This document shows, one piece after another, positions 6,905-12,478 of a stretch of DNA of 24,708 nt (the stretch's first letter is position 1; every line of letters begins with the position of its first letter). Under the pieces are notes generated by a model, which was not told the origin of the DNA, searched no databases, and worked only from the letters and a program-made list of their open reading frames with translations. Source of the DNA: a virus. A program made the position numbers and the translations under genes. The stretch is taken from the IMG/VR virus record IMGVR_UViG_3300043331_000180, positions 1 through 24,708 of that record; one strand, 5' to 3'.

Positions 6905-7136
6905 TTGTCAATTCCCTAATTAGTTCGCCGAAATCTCCGTAATACTCGTACACACCAGAAGACCCGTCTGCTGTCCTGTAGGTAATGGTTACCACAGTGT
7001 ACTCATGGTAACAGGTGTCACAATAGCCTTCAGATCGTTCATCCTGCTTATAAGCTACTGCTGTTACACCAGAAAATCCCCAACGCCCGAGAGCCTTGGT
7101 CATAGCTTCTAGTAATGCATCGTTCAGGTTAGCCAT
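6897..7136 (-). CDS. CDTC/FGELI protein, second tandem copy (79 aa)
   Basis: The protein starts with a helical segment, then has G-Y-C-D-T-C-Y-H-E-Y near residue 38 and ends with Y-Y-G-D-F-G-E-L-I-R-E-L. The protein encoded just upstream (7129-7386) has the same layout: helix, G-C-D-T-C-G near 39, a beta-rich middle and Y-Y-D-G-S-F-G-E-L-I-K-E-L at the end. The two are clearly paralogues. The C-x-x-C pair may bind metal as a dimer. The ATG at 7136 overlaps the upstream gene by 8 nt and its stop overlaps the coiled-coil gene by 8 nt. Function unknown. Confidence 0.7.
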   Translation of the reverse strand: MANLNDALLEAMTKALGRWGFSGVTAVAYKQDERSEGYCDTCYHEYTVVTITYRTADGSSGVYEYYGDFGELIRELTNE

Positions 7137-7386
7137 CTGTGCTCAACTCCTTGATCAATTCGCCGAAGCTTCCATCGTAGTAGAAATAAGTAGGTGTGCT
7201 GTTGGATGAAGAGGTGTAATAGATGTGCACTTCATAAGGGCTGCTTGCACCGTATCCGCAAGTATCGCAACCATCGAAACCACCAGAAGTTTCCTCTTCC
7301 CACCAGTGAACATCTACGCTTTCGATGTTCTTCTTGCGCTCGATCATTCGAGCCATAGCTTCCTTGATTAGCTTTTCGATGTTCAT
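7129..7386 (-). CDS. CDTC/FGELI protein, first tandem copy (85 aa)
   Basis: This is the paralogue of the 79-aa protein encoded directly downstream. It has an N-terminal basic helix (M-N-I-E-K-L-I-K-E-A-M-A-R-M), then W-W-E-E-E, G-C-D-T-C-G-Y near residue 39, a serine/tyrosine-rich beta region, and the C-terminal F-G-E-L-I-K-E-L. The ATG at 7386 has no ribosome binding site at normal distance (an AGGAG lies 16 nt away, inside the promoter). It is placed 6 nt after a TAGACT -10 box, so the mRNA is probably leaderless. It heads the operon that runs down to the nucleotidase. Confidence 0.7.
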   Translation of the reverse strand: MNIEKLIKEAMARMIERKKNIESVDVHWWEEETSGGFDGCDTCGYGASSPYEVHIYYTSSSNSTPTYFYYDGSFGELIKELSTDG

Positions 7387-7392
7387 GGCTTG

Positions 7393-7421
7393 AGTCTACT
7401 CCTGACTTCTAATTCTGTCAA
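7393..7421 (-). promoter_or_regulatory. Leaderless-type promoter, TTGACA-17-TAGACT
   Basis: TTGACA (7416-7421) and TAGACT (7393-7398) on the - strand are 17 nt apart. Only 6 nt separate the -10 box from the ATG at 7386, so the expected transcription start is the A of the start codon. Confidence 0.6.
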
Positions 7422-7423
7422 GT

Positions 7424-8515
7424 TTAATTTTTGTTGTAGCCCTTCATAGCGGCTAGACTCATTCGAGCACTACTTGGAGCTGGTGCGGTAGTAGCTACAT
7501 CGGGGCAGAATATTTGCCCGATCAGCGACATAGCCATTTCTAGGCCACGAACACGATCAGCGTTGATCAATTTTGTCTCTAGATCCCAAACAATTTGGAT
7601 AGACTTGAGAATCTGAGCAGATCCTAGCTTGCTAGCTATTTCTGTACGAGCTTGTAGCATCTCACCGCTGAATTCAGGTTCGATTCCACCTTTAATCAGC
7701 ATGAGATCACGCAGTGCTTCAACTAGCCTTCCAGAAACCTCCTCTGGATTTGTGTAACGCAGGATGCTTTCGAGGCTGTCCAAAGCACTAGACGGCCCAT
7801 TGAGAGCATCACGCAATAAGGTGGGGCCATAATCAACTTCCCCCTGAAGGTCATTGAATTCCTCTACTGTAGTAATATTAGCTGCGGATAGTTGCTCTAG
7901 CAGCATCATAGACTCTCGATATGAACCTTCGGAGCGCTGAGCAATCAATTCTAGCAGATCCTCGGCCATCTCAATACCCTCTTGAGAGGCTACATAGGTC
8001 AATCTCTCTTTCAGAGAGACTACGCTAGCCTTTTTGAACTGGAATTGTGTGTGCCTGTGGCGAATAGTTATAGGTAGTTTATGGACTTCGGTAGTAATCA
8101 GGATGAAGGTAACACCTATTGGAGGAAATTCCAGTAGGTTTAGTAACGCTGCAAACGCCTCTGCGCTCATTGCATGCGCCTCATCGATAATAACTACTCG
8201 ATGTCCTGGAATAGAGAAGTTAAGATCCCTCTTAAGCTGACGAATAGCATCTACATTACCGTTAGACGCAGCATCGATCTCTAGTACCGCTGGATGTGTT
8301 CCTGCATGTACGTCTTCCGCCGCCTCAGAATTAAGCTGAGCGGCTACAATACGTGCCATGGTGGTCTTACCTACACCAGACGGCCCGGTAAATAATAAAA
8401 CCTGTGAGAGGCTGTTCTTAGCGATCATAGCGTTCAAGATGACGCTGACAGAATTCTGTCCTACAACATCACTGAACTGCTTAGGACGGTATCGAAGAGC
8501 GAGGTTCACTTCCAT
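7424..8515 (-). CDS. Clamp-loader ATPase, DNA polymerase III gamma/tau-like
   Basis: 363 residues of the AAA+ clamp-loader family. L-R-Y-R-P-K-x-F-x-D-V-V-G-Q opens the protein (7-20). Walker A is G-P-S-G-V-G-K-T-T at 44-52 and Walker B is V-V-I-I-D-E-A at 107-113. Sensor 1 (L-I-T-T-E) is near 140 and the helical lid follows. Two differences from cellular DnaX are visible: there is no four-cysteine zinc module between Walker A and B, and the S-R-C motif is replaced by R-H-R-H, so the trans arginine finger may differ. It would load a sliding clamp for phage DNA synthesis. The ATG at 8515 overlaps the end of the 53-aa gene by 10 nt. Confidence 0.85.
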   Translation of the reverse strand: MEVNLALRYRPKQFSDVVGQNSVSVILNAMIAKNSLSQVLLFTGPSGVGKTTMARIVAAQLNSEAAEDVHAGTHPAVLEIDAASNGNVDAIRQLKRDLNFSIPGHRVVIIDEAHAMSAEAFAALLNLLEFPPIGVTFILITTEVHKLPITIRHRHTQFQFKKASVVSLKERLTYVASQEGIEMAEDLLELIAQRSEGSYRESMMLLEQLSAANITTVEEFNDLQGEVDYGPTLLRDALNGPSSALDSLESILRYTNPEEVSGRLVEALRDLMLIKGGIEPEFSGEMLQARTEIASKLGSAQILKSIQIVWDLETKLINADRVRGLEMAMSLIGQIFCPDVATTAPAPSSARMSLAAMKGYNKN

Positions 8516-8667
8516 TCACCTGTCTTCCAGCGGGCATCGAGATAAATAGATAATAGAGTTGGATAGTGATGCCATTTAACCTGTAGTTTCTCAGGCAATC
8601 TATCTATAACAACAATATCTACCCAATCACATATGCGCTCAAGACTTGATACAATAAATGCTTTCAT
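8506..8667 (-). CDS. 53-aa hypothetical protein upstream of the clamp loader
   Basis: The ATG at 8667 follows TAGGAG with a 7-nt spacer. The frame reads M-K-A-F-I-V-S-S-L-E-R and ends W-K-T-G-E-W-K with TGA at 8506-8508, inside the first codons of the clamp-loader gene, so the two are translationally coupled. The peptide is rich in W, I and H with no membrane segment. The V-D-I-V-V-I-D stretch suggests a small beta-alpha fold. I do not recognise it. It is the first gene after the terminator at 8690. Confidence 0.65.
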   Translation of the reverse strand: MKAFIVSSLERICDWVDIVVIDRLPEKLQVKWHHYPTLLSIYLDARWKTGEWK

Positions 8668-8689
8668 AAAGTTTCTCCTAAGACGAAAG

Positions 8690-8709
8690 AAGCTCCCCGA
8701 AGGGAGCTT
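8690..8709 (-). terminator. UUCG-tetraloop terminator or leader hairpin
   Basis: On the - strand AAGCTCCC, loop TTCG, GGGAGCTT is followed by CTTTCGTCTT. The stem is a perfect 8 bp with a very stable tetraloop. It lies 23 nt before the 53-aa gene and would separate it from transcription coming from the release-factor gene. Confidence 0.7.
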
Positions 8710-8882
8710 AGTTGGTAGTCGTGGTTCCCCTCCCCACTACCTGTAAACCTTACCAGCTTTGGTCTGATATGTCCACTGCCTACGGCGGCCCCAGAGCCCG
8801 ATCGAATCGGGGGTGGTTAATCCTTACTCAGTTTTGAGGGTGTATTCTTGGTGCAACTCCTTCTCAAAACTAGGCCAAAGTC
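8710..8882. other. Non-coding spacer with inverted repeats
   Basis: No reading frame or tRNA could be supported. Three inverted repeats are visible: GGTAGT...ACTACC (8714-8741), CCCGAT-CGA-ATCGGG near 8799-8813, and AGTTTTGAG (8830-8838) with CTCAAAACT (8863-8871). The last encloses an AAGGAG on the - strand just after the release-factor gene. Confidence 0.4.
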
Positions 8883-9200
8883 TTATACAGTAACCCACTG
8901 TCCATTGCGTTTAACCTCTACTTTTACTTCATTTTCGAGGTTTCGAGAAATTTGGTCTTCTAGTAAAGCTATGTGACCTAACTGCAAGCGTAACCAGAGC
9001 TGAAACTTATCGCTTTCGACCATACGCCTGAAAGCTGCTTTCTTGTTCTGTAGTTGTGAACGTTCTTCACGAGATTCACCTACAGCGCCAGAAGGTTCAT
9101 GAACTACTCTTACGCCTGTTTCTCTCTTGTTTTGATTCTGTCCACCTTTTCCACCAGAACGGAAAGTATCTACGCGACAATCATGAATTGATACACTCAA
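8883..9200 (-). CDS. Release-factor-like protein with GGQ motif (RF-1 domain)
   Basis: 105 residues, consisting of little more than the catalytic domain of class I release factors. It has D-T-F-R-S-G-G-K-G-G-Q (11-21, GGQ at 19-21), then N-K-R-E-T-G-V-R-V-V-H-E-P-S-G, and R-S-Q-L-Q-N-K-K-A-A, all hallmarks of the RF-1/RF-2 domain III and of ArfB/ICT1-type peptidyl-tRNA hydrolases. The stop-codon reading domain is absent. A helical charged tail follows, as in ArfB, but without the long lysine/arginine tail that enters the mRNA channel. It would release peptides from stalled ribosomes or hydrolyse peptidyl-tRNA. The only possible start is TTG at 9200 (AGGA 6 nt upstream), because an in-frame stop lies shortly before. 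It sits next to the tRNA cluster. Confidence 0.8.
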   Translation of the reverse strand: MSVSIHDCRVDTFRSGGKGGQNQNKRETGVRVVHEPSGAVGESREERSQLQNKKAAFRRMVESDKFQLWLRLQLGHIALLEDQISRNLENEVKVEVKRNGQWVTV

Positions 9201-9290
9201 TACTTTCCTAGCACCCTTAGGGATAGGTCCAGAATTTACTCTTCAATTGCTGTGCTTCTTGGACATGGTATTGCCTTTCGTTTGTGCGAA

Positions 9291-9386
9291 GTGCCGAGGA
9301 GCGGAATCGAACCACTCAGTCCTTGCAGGGTCAGTATACGTCACTATCTCGCGCGAACTGATAGGAGAGATATACAGCCTATGCAC
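9291..9386 (-). tRNA. tRNA-like element, probably degenerate
   Basis: A good T arm (GTGG-TTCGATT-CCGC on the - strand, 9300-9316) is followed by an acceptor-like 3' strand. The outer ends pair as GTGC and AGG with CCT and GCAC around a 2x2 mismatch (9291-9299 with 9378-9386). The interior forms one long hairpin (GTATA, TATCTC with GAGATA) instead of D and anticodon arms, and I could not place an anticodon. It is most likely a decayed tRNA gene. Confidence 0.3.
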
Positions 9387-9437
9387 GCCTGTAGGTACTT
9401 GCCACTTCAGTGACCCAACCAGGCCCGGCTTGCTTAA

Positions 9438-9668
9438 TCAGGAATGCTCTACCAAGATGTGTCGGTACAGAGCATCCTTAGCAGTCTTTCGAGTGTTTGT
9501 TGCAGAGTAGTTGATATGATAACCGGAGCTAGCTCCCTTGATTAGTTTATCGCAGTAAGGGCAAACTCCATACCAGCTCTTGCCAAATTTTACTTTTCTA
9601 CCATCTCTGTTAAACGGATAGGCATAAAGAGTATAATCTACTCGCTTGATAATCTTGTACTTGCTCAT
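9438..9668 (-). CDS. Small C2H2-type zinc-finger protein, 76 aa
   Basis: The start is taken as the ATG at 9668, whose ATGA overlaps the TGA of the 43-aa gene. A TTG at 9698 would also be in frame but would run through that gene. The protein is basic at the N terminus (M-S-K-Y-K-I-I-K-R). It then has C-P-Y-C-D-K-L-I-K-G and, about 26 residues later, H-I-L-V-E-H, so a C-x2-C...H-x4-H site with a long finger. It may bind nucleic acid or act as a small regulator. It lies among the tRNA-like elements. Function unknown. Confidence 0.65.
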   Translation of the reverse strand: MSKYKIIKRVDYTLYAYPFNRDGRKVKFGKSWYGVCPYCDKLIKGASSGYHINYSATNTRKTAKDALYRHILVEHS

Positions 9669-9796
9669 ATTTCTGGTCCCCAGCTCATACAGGTGCAATA
9701 CCTTTCAGGATCTTTGGGATACCTAACAATATAGCATTCCAAGAAGTGCTTAGTTTTCTTAGTCTTGCTCTTGAAAGTTACTTTCTTAGCCTTCAT
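9665..9796 (-). CDS. 43-aa lysine-rich small protein
   Basis: The ATG at 9796 follows AAGGA with a 6-nt spacer. The first 16 residues are very basic (M-K-A-K-K-V-T-F-K-S-K-T-K-K-T-K). The rest holds three cysteines (C21, C34, C36). The TGA stop is embedded in the ATGA start of the zinc-finger gene, so the two are translated together. No family recognised. RNA or DNA binding is plausible from the charge alone. Confidence 0.6.
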   Translation of the reverse strand: MKAKKVTFKSKTKKTKHFLECYIVRYPKDPERYCTCMSWGPEI

Positions 9797-9813
9797 AACG
9801 TTTCCTTAGTTGC

Positions 9814-9922
9814 GCCTTGGATCAGGATTTGAACCTGAACTTCGAACTTCACAGGTAAGTGTGCTACCCAATAGGCTTACTCAAGCCTTCCGGCTGGCTC
9901 TTTCAGCTTACACCATCCAGGC
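9814..9922 (-). tRNA. tRNA-like element with intact T arm, oversized
   Basis: A perfect T arm (TCAGG-TTCAAAT-CCTGA on the - strand) is followed by TCCAAGGC, which pairs with GCCTGGA at 9916-9922 if one A is bulged. The element would be 109 nt, too long for a normal tRNA. Its interior holds AGGCTT-GAGT-AAGCCT and a 7-nt tandem repeat (GAAGTTC twice) before the T arm. A loop CTGTGAA is present, but no proper anticodon stem forms. It is either a disrupted tRNA or a tRNA-like RNA. Confidence 0.3.
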
Positions 9923-9929
9923 GATAGAT

Positions 9930-10005
9930 GATAGTTTTATATGACTACACAACCTTTTTAGGGGCATACCACTCTGGACTTTACATGCGTCTTCGTAAAA
10001 CTATC
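9930..10005. repeat. 76-nt element closed by a perfect 10-bp inverted repeat
   Basis: GATAGTTTTA (9930-9939) pairs with TAAAACTATC (9996-10005). On the - strand a TTAC...GTAA arm is possible inside. The size equals a tRNA, but no T loop or anticodon arm is seen. It lies between tRNA-Gln(UUG) and the oversized tRNA-like element. Confidence 0.45.
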
Positions 10006-10017
10006 AAAAACGGAGCG

Positions 10018-10093
10018 CTGCCCGACTAGGCTTCGAACCTAGAAAAATTCCTGTTTCAAAGACAGGTGACTTTGCCAATTTGTCTACCGGGCA
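10018..10093 (-). tRNA. tRNA-Gln (anticodon UUG)
   Basis: A full cloverleaf on the - strand: acceptor TGCCCGG with TCGGGCA (one G-T), D arm GACA...AGTC, anticodon stem CCTGT/ACAGG with loop CTTTGAA (anticodon TTG), and T arm CTAGG-TTCGAAG-CCTAG. The discriminator base is G, and CCA is not encoded. It reads CAA codons. It lies directly downstream of the HNH gene at 10100. Confidence 0.92.
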
Positions 10094-10099
10094 ATACTA

Positions 10100-10504
10100 T
10101 TATAATTGATTACGCTGCCAAGTTCTTATTGCATGACAGTTAGCACAAACTACTTCACACTTAGCAATTTCAGCATCAATCATAGCTAGGTTTGTATAAT
10201 TTACTAACCTAGCAATTGTATGTTCTTTATCTTCACCTATATGATCAAACTGCATTACATAATAAGGATACTGCACATTACAATCAGTGCAAGGTTTGTT
10301 TTTGGCATTTCTAATATGTTCTCTTACAACTTCACGAGTTGTTGCATTTCGTGCTACAAGACGTTCACGTTCTTTAGGGTTAGAGTAATAATATTTTTTA
10401 TAGCTTAACCTAGTACATATCCTAAATTTACCTTGATATCCTTGACCTTTTCTGTTAAAATCAGAAAAATCTTTTGTTTCCTTGCACCCACTACAATATT
10501 TCAT
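10100..10504 (-). CDS. HNH endonuclease, 134 aa
   Basis: The ATG at 10504 follows TGAGGAG. The N terminus has a zinc knuckle, C-S-G-C (4-7), with K-x-F-S-D-F-N, the usual start of phage HNH proteins. The core has P-C-T-D-C (about 71-75), the catalytic-site stretch M-Q-F-D-H-I-G-E-D-K-E, and C-E-V-V-C-A-N-C-H-A-I-R-T at the end, where the last H and N complete the HNH ββα-metal site. Free-standing HNH genes of this type usually behave as homing endonucleases. This one sits between two tRNA-Gln genes, so it may have inserted in the tRNA cluster. Confidence 0.85.
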   Translation of the reverse strand: MKYCSGCKETKDFSDFNRKGQGYQGKFRICTRLSYKKYYYSNPKERERLVARNATTREVVREHIRNAKNKPCTDCNVQYPYYVMQFDHIGEDKEHTIARLVNYTNLAMIDAEIAKCEVVCANCHAIRTWQRNQL

Positions 10505-10527
10505 TTTTCTCCTCAGGACGGTAAGGA

Positions 10528-10555
10528 GATAGGTAGCCCCGTCCGACTACCTATC
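10528..10555 (-). promoter_or_regulatory. Hairpin between tRNA-Gln(CUG) and the HNH gene
   Basis: GATAGGTAG (10528-10536) and CTACCTATC (10547-10555) form a perfect 9-bp stem with a 10-nt loop. It starts 3 nt after the tRNA 3' end and stops before the HNH ribosome binding site. GGACGG in its loop region can instead pair with CCGTCC nearer the gene. Terminator, processing site or translational control are all possible. Confidence 0.5.
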
Positions 10556-10558
10556 TTG

Positions 10559-10631
10559 CTGATTCGTCAGGGCTCGAACCTGAAATCTTCTGGGTCAGAA
10601 CCAGATATGTTGCCAATTACACTACGAACCA
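10559..10631 (-). tRNA. tRNA-Gln (anticodon CUG)
   Basis: Acceptor TGGTTCG with CGAATCA (one G-T), D arm GTGT...ACAT, anticodon stem TCTGG/CCAGA with loop TTCTGAC (anticodon CTG), and T arm TCAGG-TTCGAGC-CCTGA. The discriminator is G, and no CCA is encoded. It reads CAG codons and complements the UUG tRNA at 10018. The 200 bases between this gene and the tRNA at 10829 hold no feature I could support. Confidence 0.92.
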
Positions 10632-10828
10632 ATAGTCCGACCATCACATAATCTAGTATACAGCTAGCCTCACTGTACTTAAATCATGCCGAAGGAGCAG
10701 GTCGTCTCACGCTGAATCCTTCATTTAGTTGGCTTAGTGATCAGGAATAGTATCAGCATACGATCTGACGTTTACCTGAACCAGACCTAGCAATAAAGGC
10801 CCGTTCTAACTTTAAACTACCACTAAAG

Positions 10829-10901
10829 TACCCTTGATGGGAATCGAACCCACATCATCCATTACGGTAAACTGCTTAGGAGGCAGCCCCGATACAAGGG
10901 C
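10829..10901 (-). tRNA. Atypical tRNA-Arg (anticodon CCU) lacking a D arm
   Basis: Acceptor GCCCTTG with CAAGGGT (one G-T), anticodon stem GCTGC/GCAGT with the canonical loop CTCCTAA (anticodon CCT, reads AGG), and T arm GTGGG-TTCGATT-CCCAT. Only 7 nt (TATCGGG) lie between acceptor and anticodon stems, so no D arm can form, while the variable region is 17 nt. Total length is still normal. It is either a D-armless tRNA or a gene in decay. Confidence 0.65.
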
Positions 10902-10906
10902 ATTAC

Positions 10907-10982
10907 GTGAGGGAACCTGAACTAAATGGTCTCAACCAATTTCGGCTGTCATCCTAAGGCCAGCGAATCCTTGCTCCCTCAC
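10907..10982 (-). ncRNA. Structured 5' leader of the tRNA-Arg/Gln transcript
   Basis: GTGAGGGA and TCCCTCAC close a 76-nt element on the - strand. The 5' end coincides with the expected start of transcription from the promoter at 10990-11018, and the 3' end lies 5 nt before tRNA-Arg. Inside, AAGG...CCTT and AAATTGGT-TGAG-ACCATTT hairpins can form. There is no anticodon or T loop, so it is not a tRNA. The element at 16796-16862 has the same layout. Confidence 0.55.
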
Positions 10983-10989
10983 TGCAACC

Positions 10990-11018
10990 ATCTTACATCA
11001 TACGTACAGCTCTGTCAA
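10990..11018 (-). promoter_or_regulatory. tRNA-operon promoter, TTGACA-17-TAAGAT
   Basis: TTGACA (11013-11018) and TAAGAT (10990-10995) on the - strand are spaced 17 nt. The -35 box contains the TGA stop of the 35-aa gene. Transcription should start at about 10983, one base from the leader element. Confidence 0.65.
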
Positions 11019-11122
11019 GCCTTCTTAGTCTTGACCTTGCCGTTAACACAGTAATCACATTTCTTTTGGCCGCCATACCACCAACGCCAACCTTTACCAT
11101 TACAGATGGTGCAATCTTCCAT
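11015..11122 (-). CDS. 35-aa DnaJ-type zinc-ribbon mini-protein
   Basis: The ATG at 11122 follows AAAGGA with an 8-nt spacer. The 35 residues hold C-T-I-C-N-G-K-G-W (C4, C7) and C-D-Y-C-V-N-G-K (C22, C25), that is two C-x2-C-x-G-x-G-like halves as in the zinc modules of DnaJ, enough for a single four-cysteine zinc site. The tail is basic (K-V-K-T-K-K-A). The ATG is 4 nt after the TGA of the glycoside-hydrolase-like gene, and the TGA stop forms part of a promoter. Possible roles are RNA binding or a mini-chaperone adaptor; neither is shown. Confidence 0.65.
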   Translation of the reverse strand: MEDCTICNGKGWRWWYGGQKKCDYCVNGKVKTKKA

Positions 11123-11126
11123 TAAT

Positions 11127-12191
11127 TCATCCTTTGTAGGGGGTCTGCCCGTAGATCAGCTTCAGAGCATCAAGACCTGCTTGCTTAGGGTTAAGTGTAG
11201 CCCATCCATCGTTAGAATTGAAGTAGTTGGTCATTACAATCTTACCAGTAGTTGCTTCACTATTAATTCTGTCGATAGCTGCTGATACGGTTCTGATCCA
11301 AGTAGCCTGGTCACCTAAACTCATAGGTGTACCCCATTCCGCGATCAGAATGTCTTTCTTACGGAACAATGGACCTAAATCAGCGTCTGTCCAAATTTTA
11401 GTGCGCATAAATCTATTGTAAGCTGTTTCATTAGCTGCACGACGGTATACGTTCCATTGCAAATAGTCTACCTTGTTAGCCAAGCTTTCTGGATGCATAC
11501 GCAGCCAAGAAGGTCTATCGAACCCCCCCATACCTATAGTAAAAGTCACATTAGGTCTAGTAATTCTAGCTTTCATGAAATCTATTATGTAATTGATTGC
11601 TGGGATAGCTCTCGCATCGGCCTGAGCCCAAGTATATGCTACACCAGCCTCTGTAATACCAAATTCATGATCTGTATCAAACTCAGATGCTAATTGAATG
11701 TTGAATGGAACAGTTCCAGGCATTGCATTAATTTGTGCGACCGCACGCTCAAAAAGCGGATTACATACTCCAGAGGTTACTTGACCATACCCATAAGCAG
11801 GAGGCCAGGTAGTTCCTGATCTTTGCTGAATAGTCATGTTAGGTGCTGGAACAGTCTTACCGTTAATTGTCTGCGGCCCGGCAGCAGCTCCATAATGTTT
11901 TAGCTCTAAGACAAAGTTTCCCCAAATTCCTTGGGTTACAAAGGTCTTAAGATAATCTCTATTCCATCCTGGTACTGTATTAGCATCAGCGAATGAGTGA
12001 TACTGAGTAAAAGATCTTAAATTCATGCCCTGATTTACTGTGTCTGCTCGCATGTCACCATTACCGGTTACATAGTAACCTCCAGCTACTATAGTATTAG
12101 GAGTTTGCTCTAGTACATCTACTGTAGAAGAAACAGAATTTCCTGCTCGATCCTTCACAGTAACCTTTACTGCTATTGTACGTGAAGGCAT
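11127..12191 (-). CDS. Glycoside-hydrolase-like (GH26-type barrel) virion protein
   Basis: 354 residues. Residues 1-35 repeat the second half of the Ig-like domain encoded just upstream. The rest looks like a TIM-barrel glycosidase: N-I-Q-L-A-S-E-F-D at 164-172 offers the acid/base E170, W-N-V-Y at 246-249 lies on a middle strand, and I-L-I-A-E-W-G-T at 281-288 offers the nucleophile E285. The spacing of the two glutamates fits GH26 and related clan A enzymes such as mannanases. It probably digests or binds a surface polysaccharide as part of the tail. The ATG at 12191 follows GAGGTGAAAT. The family is inferred from the two glutamate motifs only. Confidence 0.65.
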   Translation of the reverse strand: MPSRTIAVKVTVKDRAGNSVSSTVDVLEQTPNTIVAGGYYVTGNGDMRADTVNQGMNLRSFTQYHSFADANTVPGWNRDYLKTFVTQGIWGNFVLELKHYGAAAGPQTINGKTVPAPNMTIQQRSGTTWPPAYGYGQVTSGVCNPLFERAVAQINAMPGTVPFNIQLASEFDTDHEFGITEAGVAYTWAQADARAIPAINYIIDFMKARITRPNVTFTIGMGGFDRPSWLRMHPESLANKVDYLQWNVYRRAANETAYNRFMRTKIWTDADLGPLFRKKDILIAEWGTPMSLGDQATWIRTVSAAIDRINSEATTGKIVMTNYFNSNDGWATLNPKQAGLDALKLIYGQTPYKG

Positions 12192-12199
12192 ATTTCACC

Positions 12200-12475
12200 T
12201 CACACTACAAAGAAGTGATTAGGCATAGCAGGATCTTGAGTTACAGTAGCACCTGTTGCGGTAGCTTCATAGGTGAGAGGGTCACTCTGCACAATTTCAA
12301 CAGTCTGTGGAGCTGAGGTGTTGCCTTCGGTGTCTCTAACTGTCAAGGTTACAGTTACGGTAACACTATCTGCGTCAACTGCATCGACAAAAATCTCAGC
12401 AGCCTCTCCCGGCAACTTGTATCCTCGGTTGTTGGCGTATTTGACTGTTACACCGCGAATGACTGGGTTAGCCAT
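12200..12475 (-). CDS. Ig-like domain protein, 91 aa
   Basis: A beta-rich protein with alternating V/T residues (S-V-T-V-T-V-T-L-T-V-R-D) and the turn D-T-E-G-N-T-S, as in bacterial Ig-like and fibronectin-type folds of phage tail and head-decoration proteins. Residues 43-68 match residues 9-31 of the downstream glycosidase-like protein (T-V-R-D-x-x-G-N, then V-E/D-I/V). The ATG at 12475 has an ideal AGGAGG, but this lies in the 3' arm of a 19-bp hairpin (12479-12534), so translation may be shut off or the hairpin may act as a terminator. It would be a virion component binding carbohydrate. Confidence 0.65.
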   Translation of the reverse strand: MANPVIRGVTVKYANNRGYKLPGEAAEIFVDAVDADSVTVTVTLTVRDTEGNTSAPQTVEIVQSDPLTYEATATGATVTQDPAMPNHFFVV

Positions 12476-12478
12476 AAA

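Noticed and set aside
8795-8820. TTCGAT hairpin resembling a tRNA T arm
   Set aside because: Stem and loop lengths do not fit a T arm, and no acceptor or anticodon arm is nearby.
9247-9290. Seven-codon leftward frame M-S-K-K-H-S-N before the release-factor gene
   Set aside because: Very short, with a poor ribosome site; chance is likely.
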